64,000 nucleotides of DNA from Musa acuminata AAA Group (taxonomy: Eukaryota > Streptophyta > Magnoliopsida > Zingiberales > Musaceae), in NCBI RefSeq assembly GCF_036884655.1, contig NC_088344.1:35456501-35520500 (forward strand), in the 5' to 3' direction. The notes below the pieces were generated by a model. It saw nothing but the letters and a program-made list of their open reading frames with translations, had not been told where the DNA came from and made no database searches. How positions within the stretch are numbered: position 1 is the first letter of the stretch; each line of letters begins with the position of its first letter. The translations under genes and the position numbers were made by a program. Below are positions 39,870 to 52,027 of the stretch, in pieces.

Positions 39870-41634
39870 GAAGAAGAAGGAGACACGTGTCCATGTTCCG
39901 GAGACTTTGCCGTAATGTTTGGGTATTTTGACCTTATAAGTAGTGTTTGAATTAAGTGTGCCATGGATGTATAAATAATGCAGCAGTTAATATCTCTGTC
40001 TGTGGTGTCAATAAGTTTATTGTTAGGGTATACGAGTGTGTTGGTCTATTTTGCTCTTAGCATGAATGCCTTGTGAATTTGGTTCTGTAGATACCATCTT
40101 GCTTTCTGTGTTCAATAAAATGATGTAATTACTAAAGCCAGATATGTCGTTAGTTAGGGTGATCTGATCTGACGACATCGCTGGGCAGAGTTGAACGTCC
40201 CGGTGCTGGTTGTCAGACTTGGGAATCATTCTATTCAACTGCATTTTTTGGAACATTTATTATATTAAGTCATCTCGGAGGTAGTGATTTGGACGCGAAG
40301 AGATTCAGGCATCATGTTTTAGTAGCTGAATCGAAGCCTCCATCTTATCAAGCACTAATCGAGCCACTCCAAATCCGTGACTTCAGTGGTGTAAAAAACA
40401 AACCCTGAATTCATTCAATCAACCATTTAGACTTTTTCCTTTTCTTCCATTATTCCTTGAATAAATCGTATGATCTATTCGACAATAAGCCACGACTTGG
40501 ATGCGAGTGAGGTATCAGACAGAAATGAAAAAGGCCAATGCTACTGTGAGGTGTTTCTCTTATTCTTCCTTCCTTTACAGCTGTCTATACATCCATTATG
40601 TTGTTAATTCAACAAAGTTTCTACTGTATATTGTAACATTTCATTAGTTTCACGTTGGACAATATATATGATTAGTTTATAAATACCTGATGAGTGTACT
40701 ATGTTAGGGTGAGAGAGTTCGAGTAGGAAAAGACTATCCGTGGATGGAGTCAGAGAACTCATCACAGCGGGAAGATCGTCAAGCTAATTGAGTTGGGGAT
40801 AATGTAACATCCAATTAGTCCCACATCGAAAGTAGACAATATATATGATTAATTGATAAGGATTTGATTAGTTTATAATTGACTCATCAGCCGATCGTGA
40901 TATAGAATTTAAAACCATTACAGTAAGCTACATTCCGAAAGGCCGGTAGCAACTGGGGTCGTAACCGAAACGCACATCGTTCCGCACCTGGAGGCAGCTA
41001 GCTAGCTAATCATCTTCAACTCAGCCAGCCATGTTGATAGTCTGCAAGCCAGCAGCTACATGGGGGGGGGGGGTGATAGAAGCATCGTGCCCTACCTGCT
41101 TACTTTCCATATTCAACCATCGTTTTCCAATCATATGATTATTATTTTCCACGAATTCTCATTCGATTGGTTTCCATTCAACACCTGACATTTCCCTTGC
41201 AAAAATCCAAGTCACCCCTGTTCAACATGCCAAGGGTGACAGACATCTCGTGTCACGTGGCCTCCTCTGACCCGACATCTGACGCCTGAATTCCGGCGAG
41301 AAATCGTGCCAAATAAATATTATTTATAAAAAACAAAATTCAACTTCCATCTCGTGATCCGACGGCTCGGATGACGGTACCCGGCGCCCAACGGCTGATG
41401 TCGCTCTAGGCCGACCCAATCCCTCTCGTGAGTCGTTGGATCATTTTCTTTGTTCCCACGACGGATTAGGGCTCCAACCGATTGGGCGTGCTTCCCCACC
41501 CTCCTCCCTCCGCGCATCCCTCCCACCATTTATCTGTCGTTCGGTCTCTAATTCATTCGGGAAAGCGCCGTCTTCTCTCTCTCTCTCTCTCTTCTGTAAT
41601 CTTCTTTCCGCCGTTTGATATCGATCGAGGGAAG
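39870..41634. other. Intergenic, HIR to VDAC
   Basis: No gene was recognised. Two related AT-rich segments at about 40,631-40,696 and 40,800-40,880 share TGTAACAT, ATTAGT and ACAATATATATGATTA. The second includes AGTCCCACATCG, a phrase common at ends of plant retroelement remnants. A run of 12 G residues lies at 41,062-41,073. The (CT)n tract just before the VDAC start (41,571-41,596) is probably in its leader. Confidence 0.55.
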
Positions 41635-44600
41635 ATGGGTCCAGGTCTCTACTCCGAGATCGGCAAGAAGGCCCGAGGTAGTTCGCCTTTTCTTTTTATT
41701 TCTCTCCCATCATTTTTCGTTTTTTTTTTTGACGGAAATCTTCGAATTTTTCTCCCAGATCTTCTTTACCGGGACTATCAGACGGATCACAAGTTCACCG
41801 TCACCACCTGCACCTCAAATGGAGTCGTGAGTGATTGTCTTCTTTTCTTTTCCTCTTTTTTTTTTTTTTTTCCTTTTTGTGTCCGATGCTAGTAGTGCGG
41901 TTGTGTCGTTGAAAAATGGATTTGACGTCGTTCGCTTCTGATTATCTTCTAAATTTCTTTTCCTCGGATCAGTGGATGGTCTATTTGCAGCTCGTCAGTT
42001 GTTTAGTTATGTGGTGGTGAGTCAATCTCGAACTCACGTAGACGGCTCTCTGGTTTTCGTTTTCTTTTTCTTTTTTCCTTTGTAATCTTACAATCTATGA
42101 CCGAAAGGATTTTGGGATGTTGTGCGACCGTAAGAGTGTGGATGGCTTATTTCCTTTTACCCATTTTTTTGGTTTGTCTAGTGGACTCCATTTAAGGGAG
42201 ATTCTACTTGCGAGAAGTAAGAATACGACGCAGGAAAATGCACTTGGATTTTTTTTTCAGTCTCTGTGCAAGTCCTAAGAGGATCTTTTTGAGGTCAGGA
42301 GTATCAGTAACTGTGTCTGCAACTGTATATCCATTGCTGCTGTGTGATGTTTGGTTAAGGTACTTACATCAGAGCACTGGAGCTCTTATCCTTGTTTTGA
42401 TCGCATTAGACTCTAGGGTGGTACGTTCGACTCTTTCTCTAAAGTAAGGTGCTTAACAATCAACAGAAATTGTATTGCCCTCAACGTAGCTCGTCTGGGA
42501 AAAGATACATGTTAAGACTCCGGCTATTCTTGTAGTTATCTTATGTGGAACTGTGACCACTTTTCTGTTTGTGGAAGCGATGACTAGGTTTTTTTGGCAA
42601 AGTTACTAGAATGATCACATTTGGATCAGAATATAATTATAGTGATGAATTATAAGTCCTTTTTCGCATGACCGTTATTCTTTTCTGGATAGTTGGGACC
42701 TTATGGTTTGTTATTTTATCCTGATTGTTAGTGACTTATTCCGACCAAATGCCATATATGGATGTATTTTCTGATATTGGATGTGGAGTCAAAAAAGTAT
42801 TGGAACATTTTGGAATTTAATTGGTCTGTTATATGGCTGGAACTGAAATCTCAAAGTGCAGAGATATTTTTAAGTGTAAGAACCCTCAGTGGCAATGTAG
42901 CAGCTTAAGCCACATGTTCTTTTTTTTTTTGTTTAGAATAGCATGTATTGTGAATGCTAATGAGAGTTGACAGACTTAAACGTCTTATCGGATGCCAATG
43001 AGGCCTGTGAAAATGATGGTTTGATTTAGAAAGTCGCTGCTGAAGCAGAAGGAAAGGACACATAATATTGAATCATTAATGAAGAAGTATGAGGTGAAGA
43101 GCATGAGGGTGAGTGACCCAACATCTGATTTTCTATCTCTATTGGCATTATAGAAAGACACTTCACAAGATGGAGTGATGGACGAACTACAGTTATTCCA
43201 GTTTAGTCTCATGATCCAATGTCTGACCCTTTTTGAGGACAAGAGAATTGTGACTAAATGATCTAGTGGCAACCTTATGACTGAGTTAATTTTTCAGGTA
43301 ACTAACCCAATATATACGTTGTTCTTGAGGTATATGCCTCTTAGGTAGACGTCTAGTGTTCTGTAGCATGATAAAACCCTATTGCTCCTGGACAGACTTT
43401 CTTTGGGTATGTGATTATGTTACCATGTTTTCTTTGTTGCTGGCTGGATATAGTATTTTCGTTTTTTGCTCTTTTGGTATTTTTAATTCAATTTTGTAGA
43501 GACTAGGCCTTGCAGTCATGATATTCTTCTGCTTATCCATGATTTCTCTGCTCATATAACGAATGTAGTTTAGTTTGTGGGTTTGTTGTCAACTTTACTA
43601 AATTTGATGCTTTCTTGTGTATTGCTACATCTATCATAAGTTGTTTCATGATTACCATCGCTTTCTTTTGGCACGTGACATGGAGTATGAACAATTTTTT
43701 TATTTGGCTTTCTATATGATCTCATGAAGCAGGGTACAATAAATAATCGTCTTTGTTGGCATGTATTAGTTACAATATGTTCAGATGGACAACGAGCTTG
43801 AGTTGACCTTTGATTCATGTTGGTTCATTCTAGATTGGTTTTACTAGTTCATACTCAAGATTTACTAGATATGTAGATTACTAAAGCAGTTGTTCTTCAG
43901 AGTTCTTTAAAAAAATGTAACAAACCAAATAAATGTAAAATTGTTGACAACATGTGATGGTTCCTATCCTAATATAAATTTTTGATGAAACAATGGTCGG
44001 GAGAGATCTATATAACCAGCCCAAATAGTTGGGATCTTAAGGTGTCTTGTTGTTACTAATCTAGGAAGCATGTCACAGCGAGAATTTTCGTTGGTTCAAT
44101 CACTTTAGATATGGAGGGTTTTGCTGGTGGTCATTTTATTGGTGTTTTTGAAGCAGTGCACTCTATGCTTACTAGAACGGGTTTTGCAGATATAACTTTT
44201 TCCCTCATTCTATCACTCTGTCCATATATCTGTGATTTTGTTATGGTAAGGTAAAATAAATTTGAATATTTTTTAGTTTAGCAATTGGTGTTTAACTTGT
44301 GATAAAATAATAAGGAAAAATGTTCCCCGTTCAGCAACGACGCCATCATTAGTGCTACAATATAATGGTGTTTTTGAAGCAGTGGTAATTTTATTGGTGT
44401 TTTTGAAGCAGTGCACTCTATGCTTACTAGAACGGGTTTTGCAGATATTACTTTTTCCCTCATTCTATCACTCTGTCTATATATTGGTGATTTTGTTATG
44501 GTAAGGTAACAGAAATTTGAATTTTTTTAGTTTAGCTATTGGTATTTAGCTTGTGATGAAATAATAAGGAAAAATGTTCCCCATCAGCACTGACGCCCTC

Positions 44601-45014
44601 TTTAGTGCTACAATATAATGGACAATACATAGGAAGCCTTTGGCTTCATTTAAATGTACAACGAACTATTTAATATATCAAACAGCAAGGTGCAGGCCTA
44701 AAACACATGACGCCCTCTTTAGTGCTACAATATAATGGACAATACATAGGAAGCCTTTGGCTCCATTTAAATGTACAACAAACTATTTAATATATCAAAC
44801 AGAAAGGTGCAGGCCTAAAACATTTTAACAAAAGGTTGACACCATGTTTCTCTGATTTATCTGGTTGCTACATGAGAGATACAGGCTTGAGCGTGTGCTG
44901 ACTGTCCATGGTATGTTTGGAAAAGAAAACACAATGATACTTGATACTTTTAACAGTTTGTCTTCATAGTTGAAGATTCTCTAATTGGTTTCTATATCTA
45001 CTACTCCCGGTTTA

Positions 45015-45107
<93 letters not shown>

Positions 45108-47373
45108 TATTTTTTCTAGAAATTTGTTTCTCTAATTGTTTGATCTTCATACTGCTGCAGGCAATTACGGCTACAGGGACAAGGAAGAATGACTTAATTT
45201 TTGGTGAGATCCAGTCCCAGATTAAGAACAAGAATGTCACCTTTGATGTGAAAACAAACTCAGATTCAAATGTAGGCCTTCTTTCCTTTCCTTGGTGAAT
45301 TAGCTTTTAGTTAGTGTTTGAAGCCTAAGGCTTATACATGTAATAGTCCCTTAAATCTTTGAGTTCAATATCAATTCGTTAATAGGTTTTGTTCAATTGT
45401 TGGAAATGTTGGCAATGGTGCATTCAGTTTCTTATGCTTATTAAGCACATGTTAAAGGCACCTATGGAAATAACATTGACCATTACTCTTAATGAGCAGA
45501 TTTTTGTTTACTGTATTATTCTTATATTTTGCATCTCATTTATAGTAGATTCTTCTTTCAAATATCCAACGGTTTTTTTGTTCTCTAGCCATTGATCTGA
45601 AGTTCAATAATATTGCATCAATCTTTACAATCTACAACAGATTGTTGAAAACTTGAAATTACAATTTAAAATTGTGTTTCAAATGCATTGATATGAAGTT
45701 GGGATGATTGGTTATACTAATAGGAGGGTTTGGATCTTTTCCTGCATGTAAAGAATCATTGGGGCCTTAAAATTCAAGGCGGGACTAGAGTTGAGAACTT
45801 AATATAGGAGAACTAAAATGGGGCATCATTAGCATTTTTTTTACATTTTAATAATGGCTTTTAGGAGGTAAAAAGTGCTAAATCTTTAAACAAACTATTT
45901 TGTTATTCTTTGAGATTAATACTTCTAGTTCATGGAAGGACCTATGTGCACTATGACTAAGATTTTAGCGATACATATGCTAATATGAATATTTGGATGG
46001 ATTTAGTGGATCCATGTGCTTCAGTCACTAATATGTAAAACATCTTTGTCTATTGTCATATCACTATAAATAGTGCTATTTTGCTTTTCTTTGAGATTAT
46101 TACTTCTAGTTCATGGAAGGACGTAAGTGCACAATGTCTAAGATTTTAGCGATACATGCGCTAATATGAATATTTGGATGGATTTAGTGGACAGTTCCAT
46201 GTGCTTCAGTCACTAATATGTAAAACATCTTTGTCTATTGTCATATCATTATAAATAGTGTTATGTTGCATGGTTCCATGATTTACTGACAACTGCAGTT
46301 TTATTTATAAGATAATTTTAATAAAATACATGATGCAACCAAGTCAATGATAATCAAACACATGGTTTGCTATTATCCTGGAAAAGTCATTTGTAGTTCT
46401 GGATGGTACTAATCTATTTTTGAGTCAATTGCATTTAGTGCATATCTGCCAGGAGACAATGTACTGATTCCTTGTACATACAAATTCTTTCTGCTTCCAG
46501 ATGGTGATAAAAACATTTTTTGTGGTATTTGCTAGGTTACAACTACAGTTACTGTTGATGAACTTGCCACCCCAGGATTGAAGACAATTTTCAGTTTTGT
46601 TATTCCAGACCAGAGGTCTGGCAAGGTATGTAAAAGTATTCAGTTTTTGTCCGGGAAGATATGTCAGTATAGTTATATTTTTTAGCTAAATTGTTTTATT
46701 TACTAACATGTTACCATGTTTGCAGGTTGAGCTTCAGTACTTGCATGACTATGCAGGGGTTAATGCTAGTTTTGGATTGACTGCCAATCCTGTGGTTAAC
46801 CTTTCTGGCGTGGTTGGATCTAAGAACATCTCAGTTGGTGCTGATGTAGCATTTGATACTGCAACTGGTAATTTTATCAAGTACAATGCTGGTTTGAGCA
46901 TCACTAATGCAGATCTTATTGCTTCACTTACTCTGTAAGTAGTTTTTCTAAGTTTCAGCAAATAGAGATTCTCTGCAAAATTTGCCAATTGTCTCTAATG
47001 ACAAAGTCAGATTCTAAGCATGGTCTAGTCTATATATTAACAAAATTGAATGTTATTGGCATGCAGGAATAACAAGGGAGATAGCTTGAGTGCTTCCTAT
47101 TACCACTTGGTTAACCCTTTGTCAAGTACAGCAGTTGGTGCAGAGCTGAACCATAGTTTCTCGAGCAATGAGAACACACTCACCTTTGGTACGCAGCACG
47201 CACTGGACCCCCTGACTACAGCGAAGGCACGCTTCAACAATTATGGCAAGGCTAGTGCACTCATCCAGCATGAATGGAAACCCAAATCATTTTTGACCAT
47301 CTCAGGAGAGGTTGACACCAAGGCCATTGAAAACAGTTCAAAAATAGGCTTGTCCTTGGTGCTCAGGCCATGA
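41635..47373 (+). CDS. VDAC: Mitochondrial outer-membrane porin, VDAC, 275 aa
   Basis: Six exons (41635-41677, 41759-41826, 45161-45271, 46536-46625, 46726-46934, 47067-47373) encode 275 residues, the exact family size. The N-terminus [20 protein letters not shown] is the amphipathic helix that lies in the pore. The rest alternates polar and hydrophobic residues as expected for the 19-stranded barrel. The eukaryotic-porin GLK motif is at 88-90. The porin passes ATP, ADP and small anions across the mitochondrial outer membrane. All introns are GT-AG. Intron 2 is long (3.3 kb) and contains tandem duplications and an AT run; intron 3 (1.26 kb) contains another duplication. The start is the first ATG after a pyrimidine-rich leader. 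Confidence 0.97.
44128..44623 (+). repeat. Tandem duplication of a ~250-bp unit in VDAC intron 2
   Basis: The unit starting near 44,136 (TTATTGGTGTTTTTGAAGCA) recurs 255 bp later at 44,391 and runs through GTGCTACAATATAATGG in both copies. The copies are about 90% identical by eye, with small indels. Confidence 0.85.
44591..44824 (+). repeat. Tandem duplication of a 117-bp unit in VDAC intron 2
   Basis: TGACGCCCTCTTTAGTGCTA begins at 44,591 and again at 44,708. The two 117-bp copies differ at only a few sites, so this duplication is younger than the overlapping ~250-bp one. Confidence 0.9.
45017..45104. repeat. (AT)n microsatellite in VDAC intron 2
   Basis: About 44 uninterrupted AT dinucleotides, ending 56 bp before exon 3. 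Because it is so close to the acceptor, length change could alter spacing but not the splice site. Confidence 0.97.
45907..46270 (+). repeat. Tandem duplication of a 180-bp unit in VDAC intron 3
   Basis: TTCTTTGAGATTA begins at 45,907 and, with one change, at 46,087. Copies share GATTTTAGCGATACAT and TGTCTATTGTCATATCA and are about 93% identical by eye. Confidence 0.9.
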
Positions 47374-48229
47374 AAGAGTCTTGGGTATTATTTGCTGTGT
47401 GCCTCCGTTTCATACTCGAGTGGAATAAGTTGAGAAAAGATGGTGGCCCGGAGGTGTGGCAGTGTCGTTAACTTGAGTTATTGTCTTTCTTGCTGGTACT
47501 TGTTTTGGCAGTTCAAATGGAGGCTTTGGCTCTCTACTTGCTTTGACACTAGTCTGCAACAATAATTCTTATTCGGCGACTGGGGCCTGATCCCGACCTG
47601 CTCACTTTTAATTTTCTTCCCAGATGTAAACTGGTTCAGAGCAGAGACTAACGTCAAACTGTTTTCGCTTGATGCCTTGTCACAAGCATTATTATGTCCT
47701 GCTTTGTCGTTTCCTTAAAATTATGCTATTGCTTGTTTATGGTGACTGTTGTCTAAAACTTTGTAGAGCCAGCATGACAGTTGTAGTTAAGGGTGGGCTA
47801 ATTTTCTATCCTCGAGTGAGTTTTGAGGATTTTCAGCCTGTGATATCTTGTGCGTGCACATTCCTCCTTGCATGATTAGTTTCTTTCAATTAATCATATG
47901 CTTACTTGTCAGTCGAGAGATCTACATCACTCTTTACCCATGGAAATACAACCTTGCTTATCATTTAGGAAGAAAGATAATCAAGTTTTTTTTCACATTT
48001 TTTAAAATATAAAAATATATTTCGAATAGAGAGAAATTTGTTTTTTCAAACTATAAAAATGAGGATATGCAATGAGTAACATAGTAGGATAACTTTTTTT
48101 TCTCGACTATACTTCGAATGATCTTGTACACATGTCATAGTAGGAGTCTTAAGGAAGTCATTAAGTTTAATTTATTTTTTTTTATAAAAAATTAGCATTG
48201 TATGATTTTTCTAATCTCGTAGAAATGAT
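47374..48229. other. VDAC 3' flank, then AT-rich transition into transposon DNA
   Basis: The first ~350 bp likely contain the VDAC 3'-untranslated region. From about 47,990 to 48,090 a segment (TATAAAAATATATTTCGAATA) resembles the LTR-like sequence at 49,131-49,200, so a retroelement remnant probably begins here. No gene was seen. Confidence 0.55.
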
Positions 48230-48790
48230 AACTAGGTCAATAACTTCGCCCTCCAGAGAGCTAATCAATTCATAGTCACTGAGGCGATGGTCTCAAGTAA
48301 ATGTGAGGAGACAAGTAAAAGATCGTGATAAGAGCGGCCTTCATTGGTTTCAAACTTGAGGTCACCTCGACGAATAAAACAAGACCAACTCGAGCTGCCT
48401 CGCTTAAGACCAGAGTTGGCCCCTCTTAACATGATGAGAACCGAGATCTTCTTATATATAAATGAAAAAGGATTCTTAAAAGACCCTTAATCGTTGAAGA
48501 TACTATTAGAAAGGAGAGTTTTGATGCTTTCACCATGAGTATGTCCATGACATAGAAGACTATTGTGATTTGAATGAGCAAATCAAAGAGCTTATTCGTC
48601 GAGGGCACCTTGAGAGATTCGTCTAGAGACCTCAGAAACCTTCATCTCGACCTCAGGGCCCAGTGGAGAGACAAATCAATATCATCATCGAGGGACCTAC
48701 CTTAGACAACACCTCATGTTGCAAAGACTATGCCTGAGCTACCATCGAGAAGCGCCTGAGGTCAAAAAACTACTCAGAAATAACCCGTAA
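48230..48790 (+). mobile_element. Ty3/Gypsy gag-tail fragment (separate copy)
   Basis: This stretch is a diverged copy of 50,520-51,060: both contain AATTCATAGTCA, CTCGCTTAAGACC and GAAAGGAGAG, in the same order. It therefore comes from a second, heavily truncated element of the same family placed directly before the larger one. Stops and frameshifts are frequent. Confidence 0.75.
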
Positions 48791-48913
48791 GGGAAATGAT
48801 AGCACTAGCAACTTGGACACGATTATACAAGCGCCATATAATCATGTCGAAGTCGCCACGATCATGTCCAAGGCGCCATGATCGTGTCCAAGTTGCAAGT
48901 GTTATCATTTCTC
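48791..48913. repeat. 123-bp palindrome with 33-bp arms
   Basis: The left arm (48,791-48,823) and right arm (48,881-48,913) are inverted copies with 3 mismatches in 33. The inner arm reads ACTTGGACACGAT against ATCGTGTCCAAGT. The 57-bp loop contains further short direct and inverted copies of CATGTCCAAGGCGCC-like words. No target-site duplication was evident. Confidence 0.85.
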
Positions 48914-48924
48914 TCACATAAATG

Positions 48925-49450
48925 ATAGGGTATCTATCATCAACCGACACGTGGTTGTCACGTGAGATCTAAGTCATCCTGCACCCGTATGCCTATGTGG
49001 ACGTAGATTCAATACAAGGAAAAATAAGCTTCCTTCTCATTCATTATGATAAAGAAGGCAATCACAATATTCCTTTTCTTCCTTTATACGAGAAGGAAGG
49101 CAATCCTAATCTTCCTTCTCATCATTTAAGGTATAAAAATATATTCCGAATAGGGGGAAGCTCTCTTATTTTTGAACTATAAAAACTCATATTTGGGGAA
49201 CTTTGGATGACTAACTTGAGCATCAGAGGGGCCAGGTCGGGGAACCTCTCCTGACCTTAGTCTTTGTATAAATGGTGGCACCCTAGGAGCATGACATTTC
49301 TCCATTAGTGATACTTTGGACAATTCTATGCACACGGGTCCGTTGGACTGACTTAGATGTCAACAACATTTTTCCTTTAACATTTTGGCACTAAAAGGAG
49401 AGCTGAATATTGTATGAACATTCACCCCCCAATCCTTTCGACGAATGCTC
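48925..49450 (+). mobile_element. Probable LTR remnant and leader of the larger Gypsy element
   Basis: A promoter-like TATAAAAATATA at about 49,132 is followed by a CTTGAGCATCAGAGGGGCC segment. A TTTTGGCACTAAAAGGAG segment ends the block near 49,400. This composition is usual for plant Gypsy LTR ends and primer-site regions. Precise LTR borders could not be fixed because no second intact copy is in the window. Confidence 0.45.
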
Positions 49451-51375
49451 CAACGAGGAGGCCTTGCTTTCAACCCACAACATTTTTACTCAGGAGGGAT
49501 AACTGTCTTCCTTCCCATATGTGGATATATGCATCTCAATGCAGGTGCCGGCAGGGCACTAGCTCATAATCAATGACCTTAGAACTTCACCTTTAGGGTT
49601 GAACTCGAGCCACTTGCTTGTCCCCATCGAGCTATTCCAAAATCTCACCCATCAAGTGCAGACGCTCGCAAGCATGTTGTAGGCTGTCACCTCACTATTG
49701 CCTGAGCTAGCCTAATAAGTGCTGCCACCATTGACACCTCAATGACCATTGGCACTAGCACCTAGCAGAATCTGCCCCCCCTTGATTAACATAATACTAG
49801 CATCTCAAGATCACCTAAAGTTTACAAGACTGCTAGCCAAAGGAGCCCACTACTCCATAGTGGTGGAGTTTAGTGCATCGTCGTGCCATCGTTATGCTCC
49901 ACCTAATCCGAGACCTAATCGGTGAATTCAACGAGTGACTCTTTGAGGGTCCAATTAAGGCAAATGGACCAATGCCTAGATGAAATGTAATAGGAGTTCC
50001 AACAGTCCACTAGGAGAATTCAGCCAATTTCACCTTGGGTCGATCCTTGTTCATCTAAAACATCCAAGAGGAACAAATCTCAACCAACTTCCACCTCCTA
50101 TTGTTGGAAACTTTTGACAACAGTATTGACCTAGTTGAACACATTATCGACTTCTACACCCAAATGTCTCCCTATGGCATCTCGGACGCTCTGATGTGCC
50201 ATGTGTTCCCAACAACACTGAGAGGCATAGTGCAGGACTGGTACACTCGTCTAAAGCCACTCTTAGTCAACTCCTTCACTTAGCTCGCAAAGAAGTTCAA
50301 ACTCCGCTTCCTCGGGAATGTATGCCTAAGGCCATTAGCGACAATGTTACTATGACTAAAGTAAGAAGAGGAAGAGACACTCTTCGACTTCATTGCTCGG
50401 TTCACCAATGAGGTCCAAGGCATACAAGAAGCCCATCCGTTACACAAAATTCAAGTCTTCATGATGGGGCTCAGGTTCTCTCGACTTTAATGGTCATTAA
50501 TGGAAAGGCCACCAGTAACCATCCCCAAGGTCCTCCAAAGGGCTAACCAATTCATAGTCATTGAGGTGATAGTCTTAAGTAAGCACGAGAAGACATGCAA
50601 AAGACTATGACAAGAGCGATCACTGTTGGTTCTAATCCTGAGGTTACCTCAGCAAAGAAAATAAGATTGACCTGAGCTACCTCGCTTAAGACCTGAGTTG
50701 ACCCCCCTTAATATGATGATAACTAAGGAGTTCGTATAGATAAAGGAAAAAATAATTCTTAAAGGACCTTCAATCGATGAGGATACTATTGGAAAGGAGA
50801 GACAAATCCAAGTATTATTGCTTTCACTATGACAATGGCCACGACACGAAAGACTGTCATGATTTGAAGGAGCAAATTGAGAAGCTCATTGTCATAAGAA
50901 ACCTCACGAGATTCATCTGAAAACCTCGAAATCCTTCGCCCCAACCTTAGGACCCGATAGAGAGACAGATTGACATCATCATCGGGGGATTTACCATGGG
51001 AGGGGACAATACCTTGGGTTACAAAGACTATGCTCGAGCTACCATTGAGAAGCACACGAGGTTAGAAGATAACTCAAAAATAACCTTCAAGTACGAAGAG
51101 ATGAAATACCTCAACTCAAACTATGATGATGCCATAGTGGTATCTATAAGAATGATTAACGCTTGAGTAAAGAAGGTTACAATCGACATAGGTAGCTCCA
51201 TTGATATTCTCTACTTTGATAAATTTTAAAAACTTAGGCTTTTAGCTAATGATATCACTTCTATGACTTTTTCGTGTTGATGAGGTTAATGAGCAACTTT
51301 ATCTCTCCTCTCAAGACCATGAGCTAGCATATCACGTTTGTGATAAATCCTGCTCGAAAATGTGATAACCAAGTT
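49451..51375 (+). mobile_element. Decayed Ty3/Gypsy gag and protease region
   Basis: Gag is readable in pieces: NSIDLVEHIIDFYTQM, SDALMCHVFPTTLRG and QDWYTRLKP at about 50,100-50,270. A TLFDFIARFTNEVQGI stretch follows at about 50,380. The gag tail and protease region continue to about 51,260. The reading frame is broken many times. The element is cut at 51,380 by the Copia insertion and resumes at 56,660. Confidence 0.8.
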
Positions 51376-51380
51376 TATAA
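51376..51380. repeat. Target-site duplication TATAA, left
   Basis: TATAA directly before the Copia element is repeated at 56,660-56,664 directly after it, the 5-bp duplication expected for Copia integrase. Confidence 0.95.
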
Positions 51381-51984
51381 TGATGGGGATAAAAAGAGGA
51401 ATAACCTTTGTATAGGAACAAATACTAGAAGACCAAAATACGCAGCGGAATAAAATGGAAACACAATCAAACAGAACACCAAGATATACGTGGAAAACCC
51501 CTTCAATGTGAAGGGTAAAAACCACGGGGCAAACTAGAGATAATCCACTATGAGAATAATGAATATACAGATCTCAATCTCTTGCCCAAAACCCTAGCAA
51601 CAACCACAAGAGAATAACTGGGATACAAGGATCACGTCACTGCCCACAATATCTAAAACCTCCAAAGTAATCACAGCAAGAGCCTACTATAGATTTGATC
51701 TAACCTGAGATGAGAACACTGCTAGATGATTGTGAACAGTCTCGCTGCGTTGTCCTTGTCTTCTTCCCTTTCTTTCTCTTCCTTTTCTGCCTTGTTCTCC
51801 TTCTTCCCTTTAGAATCTCGTGGCTACAAAGATCTGCCTCGTTGCTGCCTTTTTATAGCCTTAATCTGCCTCTAAAACGCAGCCACCACACCCCCCTAAT
51901 CTTAATTAGGGTTAGGTTAAGAGAGGGTGTGGGCTGTGGGCTGATAAAGCCCACATGGGCTGAATATGGGCCATCAGCCCAACA
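51381..51984 (-). repeat. 3' LTR of the Copia element
   Basis: 604 bp, begins TGATGGGGAT and ends CAGCCCAACA on the plus strand. The element is on the minus strand, so this low-coordinate copy is the 3' LTR. It contains the same TATAAAAAGGC-type box as the other LTR. An open frame of 108 codons within it has no known function and exists because of base composition. Confidence 0.95.
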
Positions 51985-51995
51985 ACCTCCCCCTT
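51985..51995 (-). other. Polypurine tract of the Copia element
   Basis: AAGGGGGAGGT on the minus strand directly abuts the 3' LTR, where plus-strand DNA synthesis is primed in LTR elements. Confidence 0.8.
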
Positions 51996-52027
51996 CAGCC
52001 CAAAAAGGGAGGCTGTCCCATGACTCC

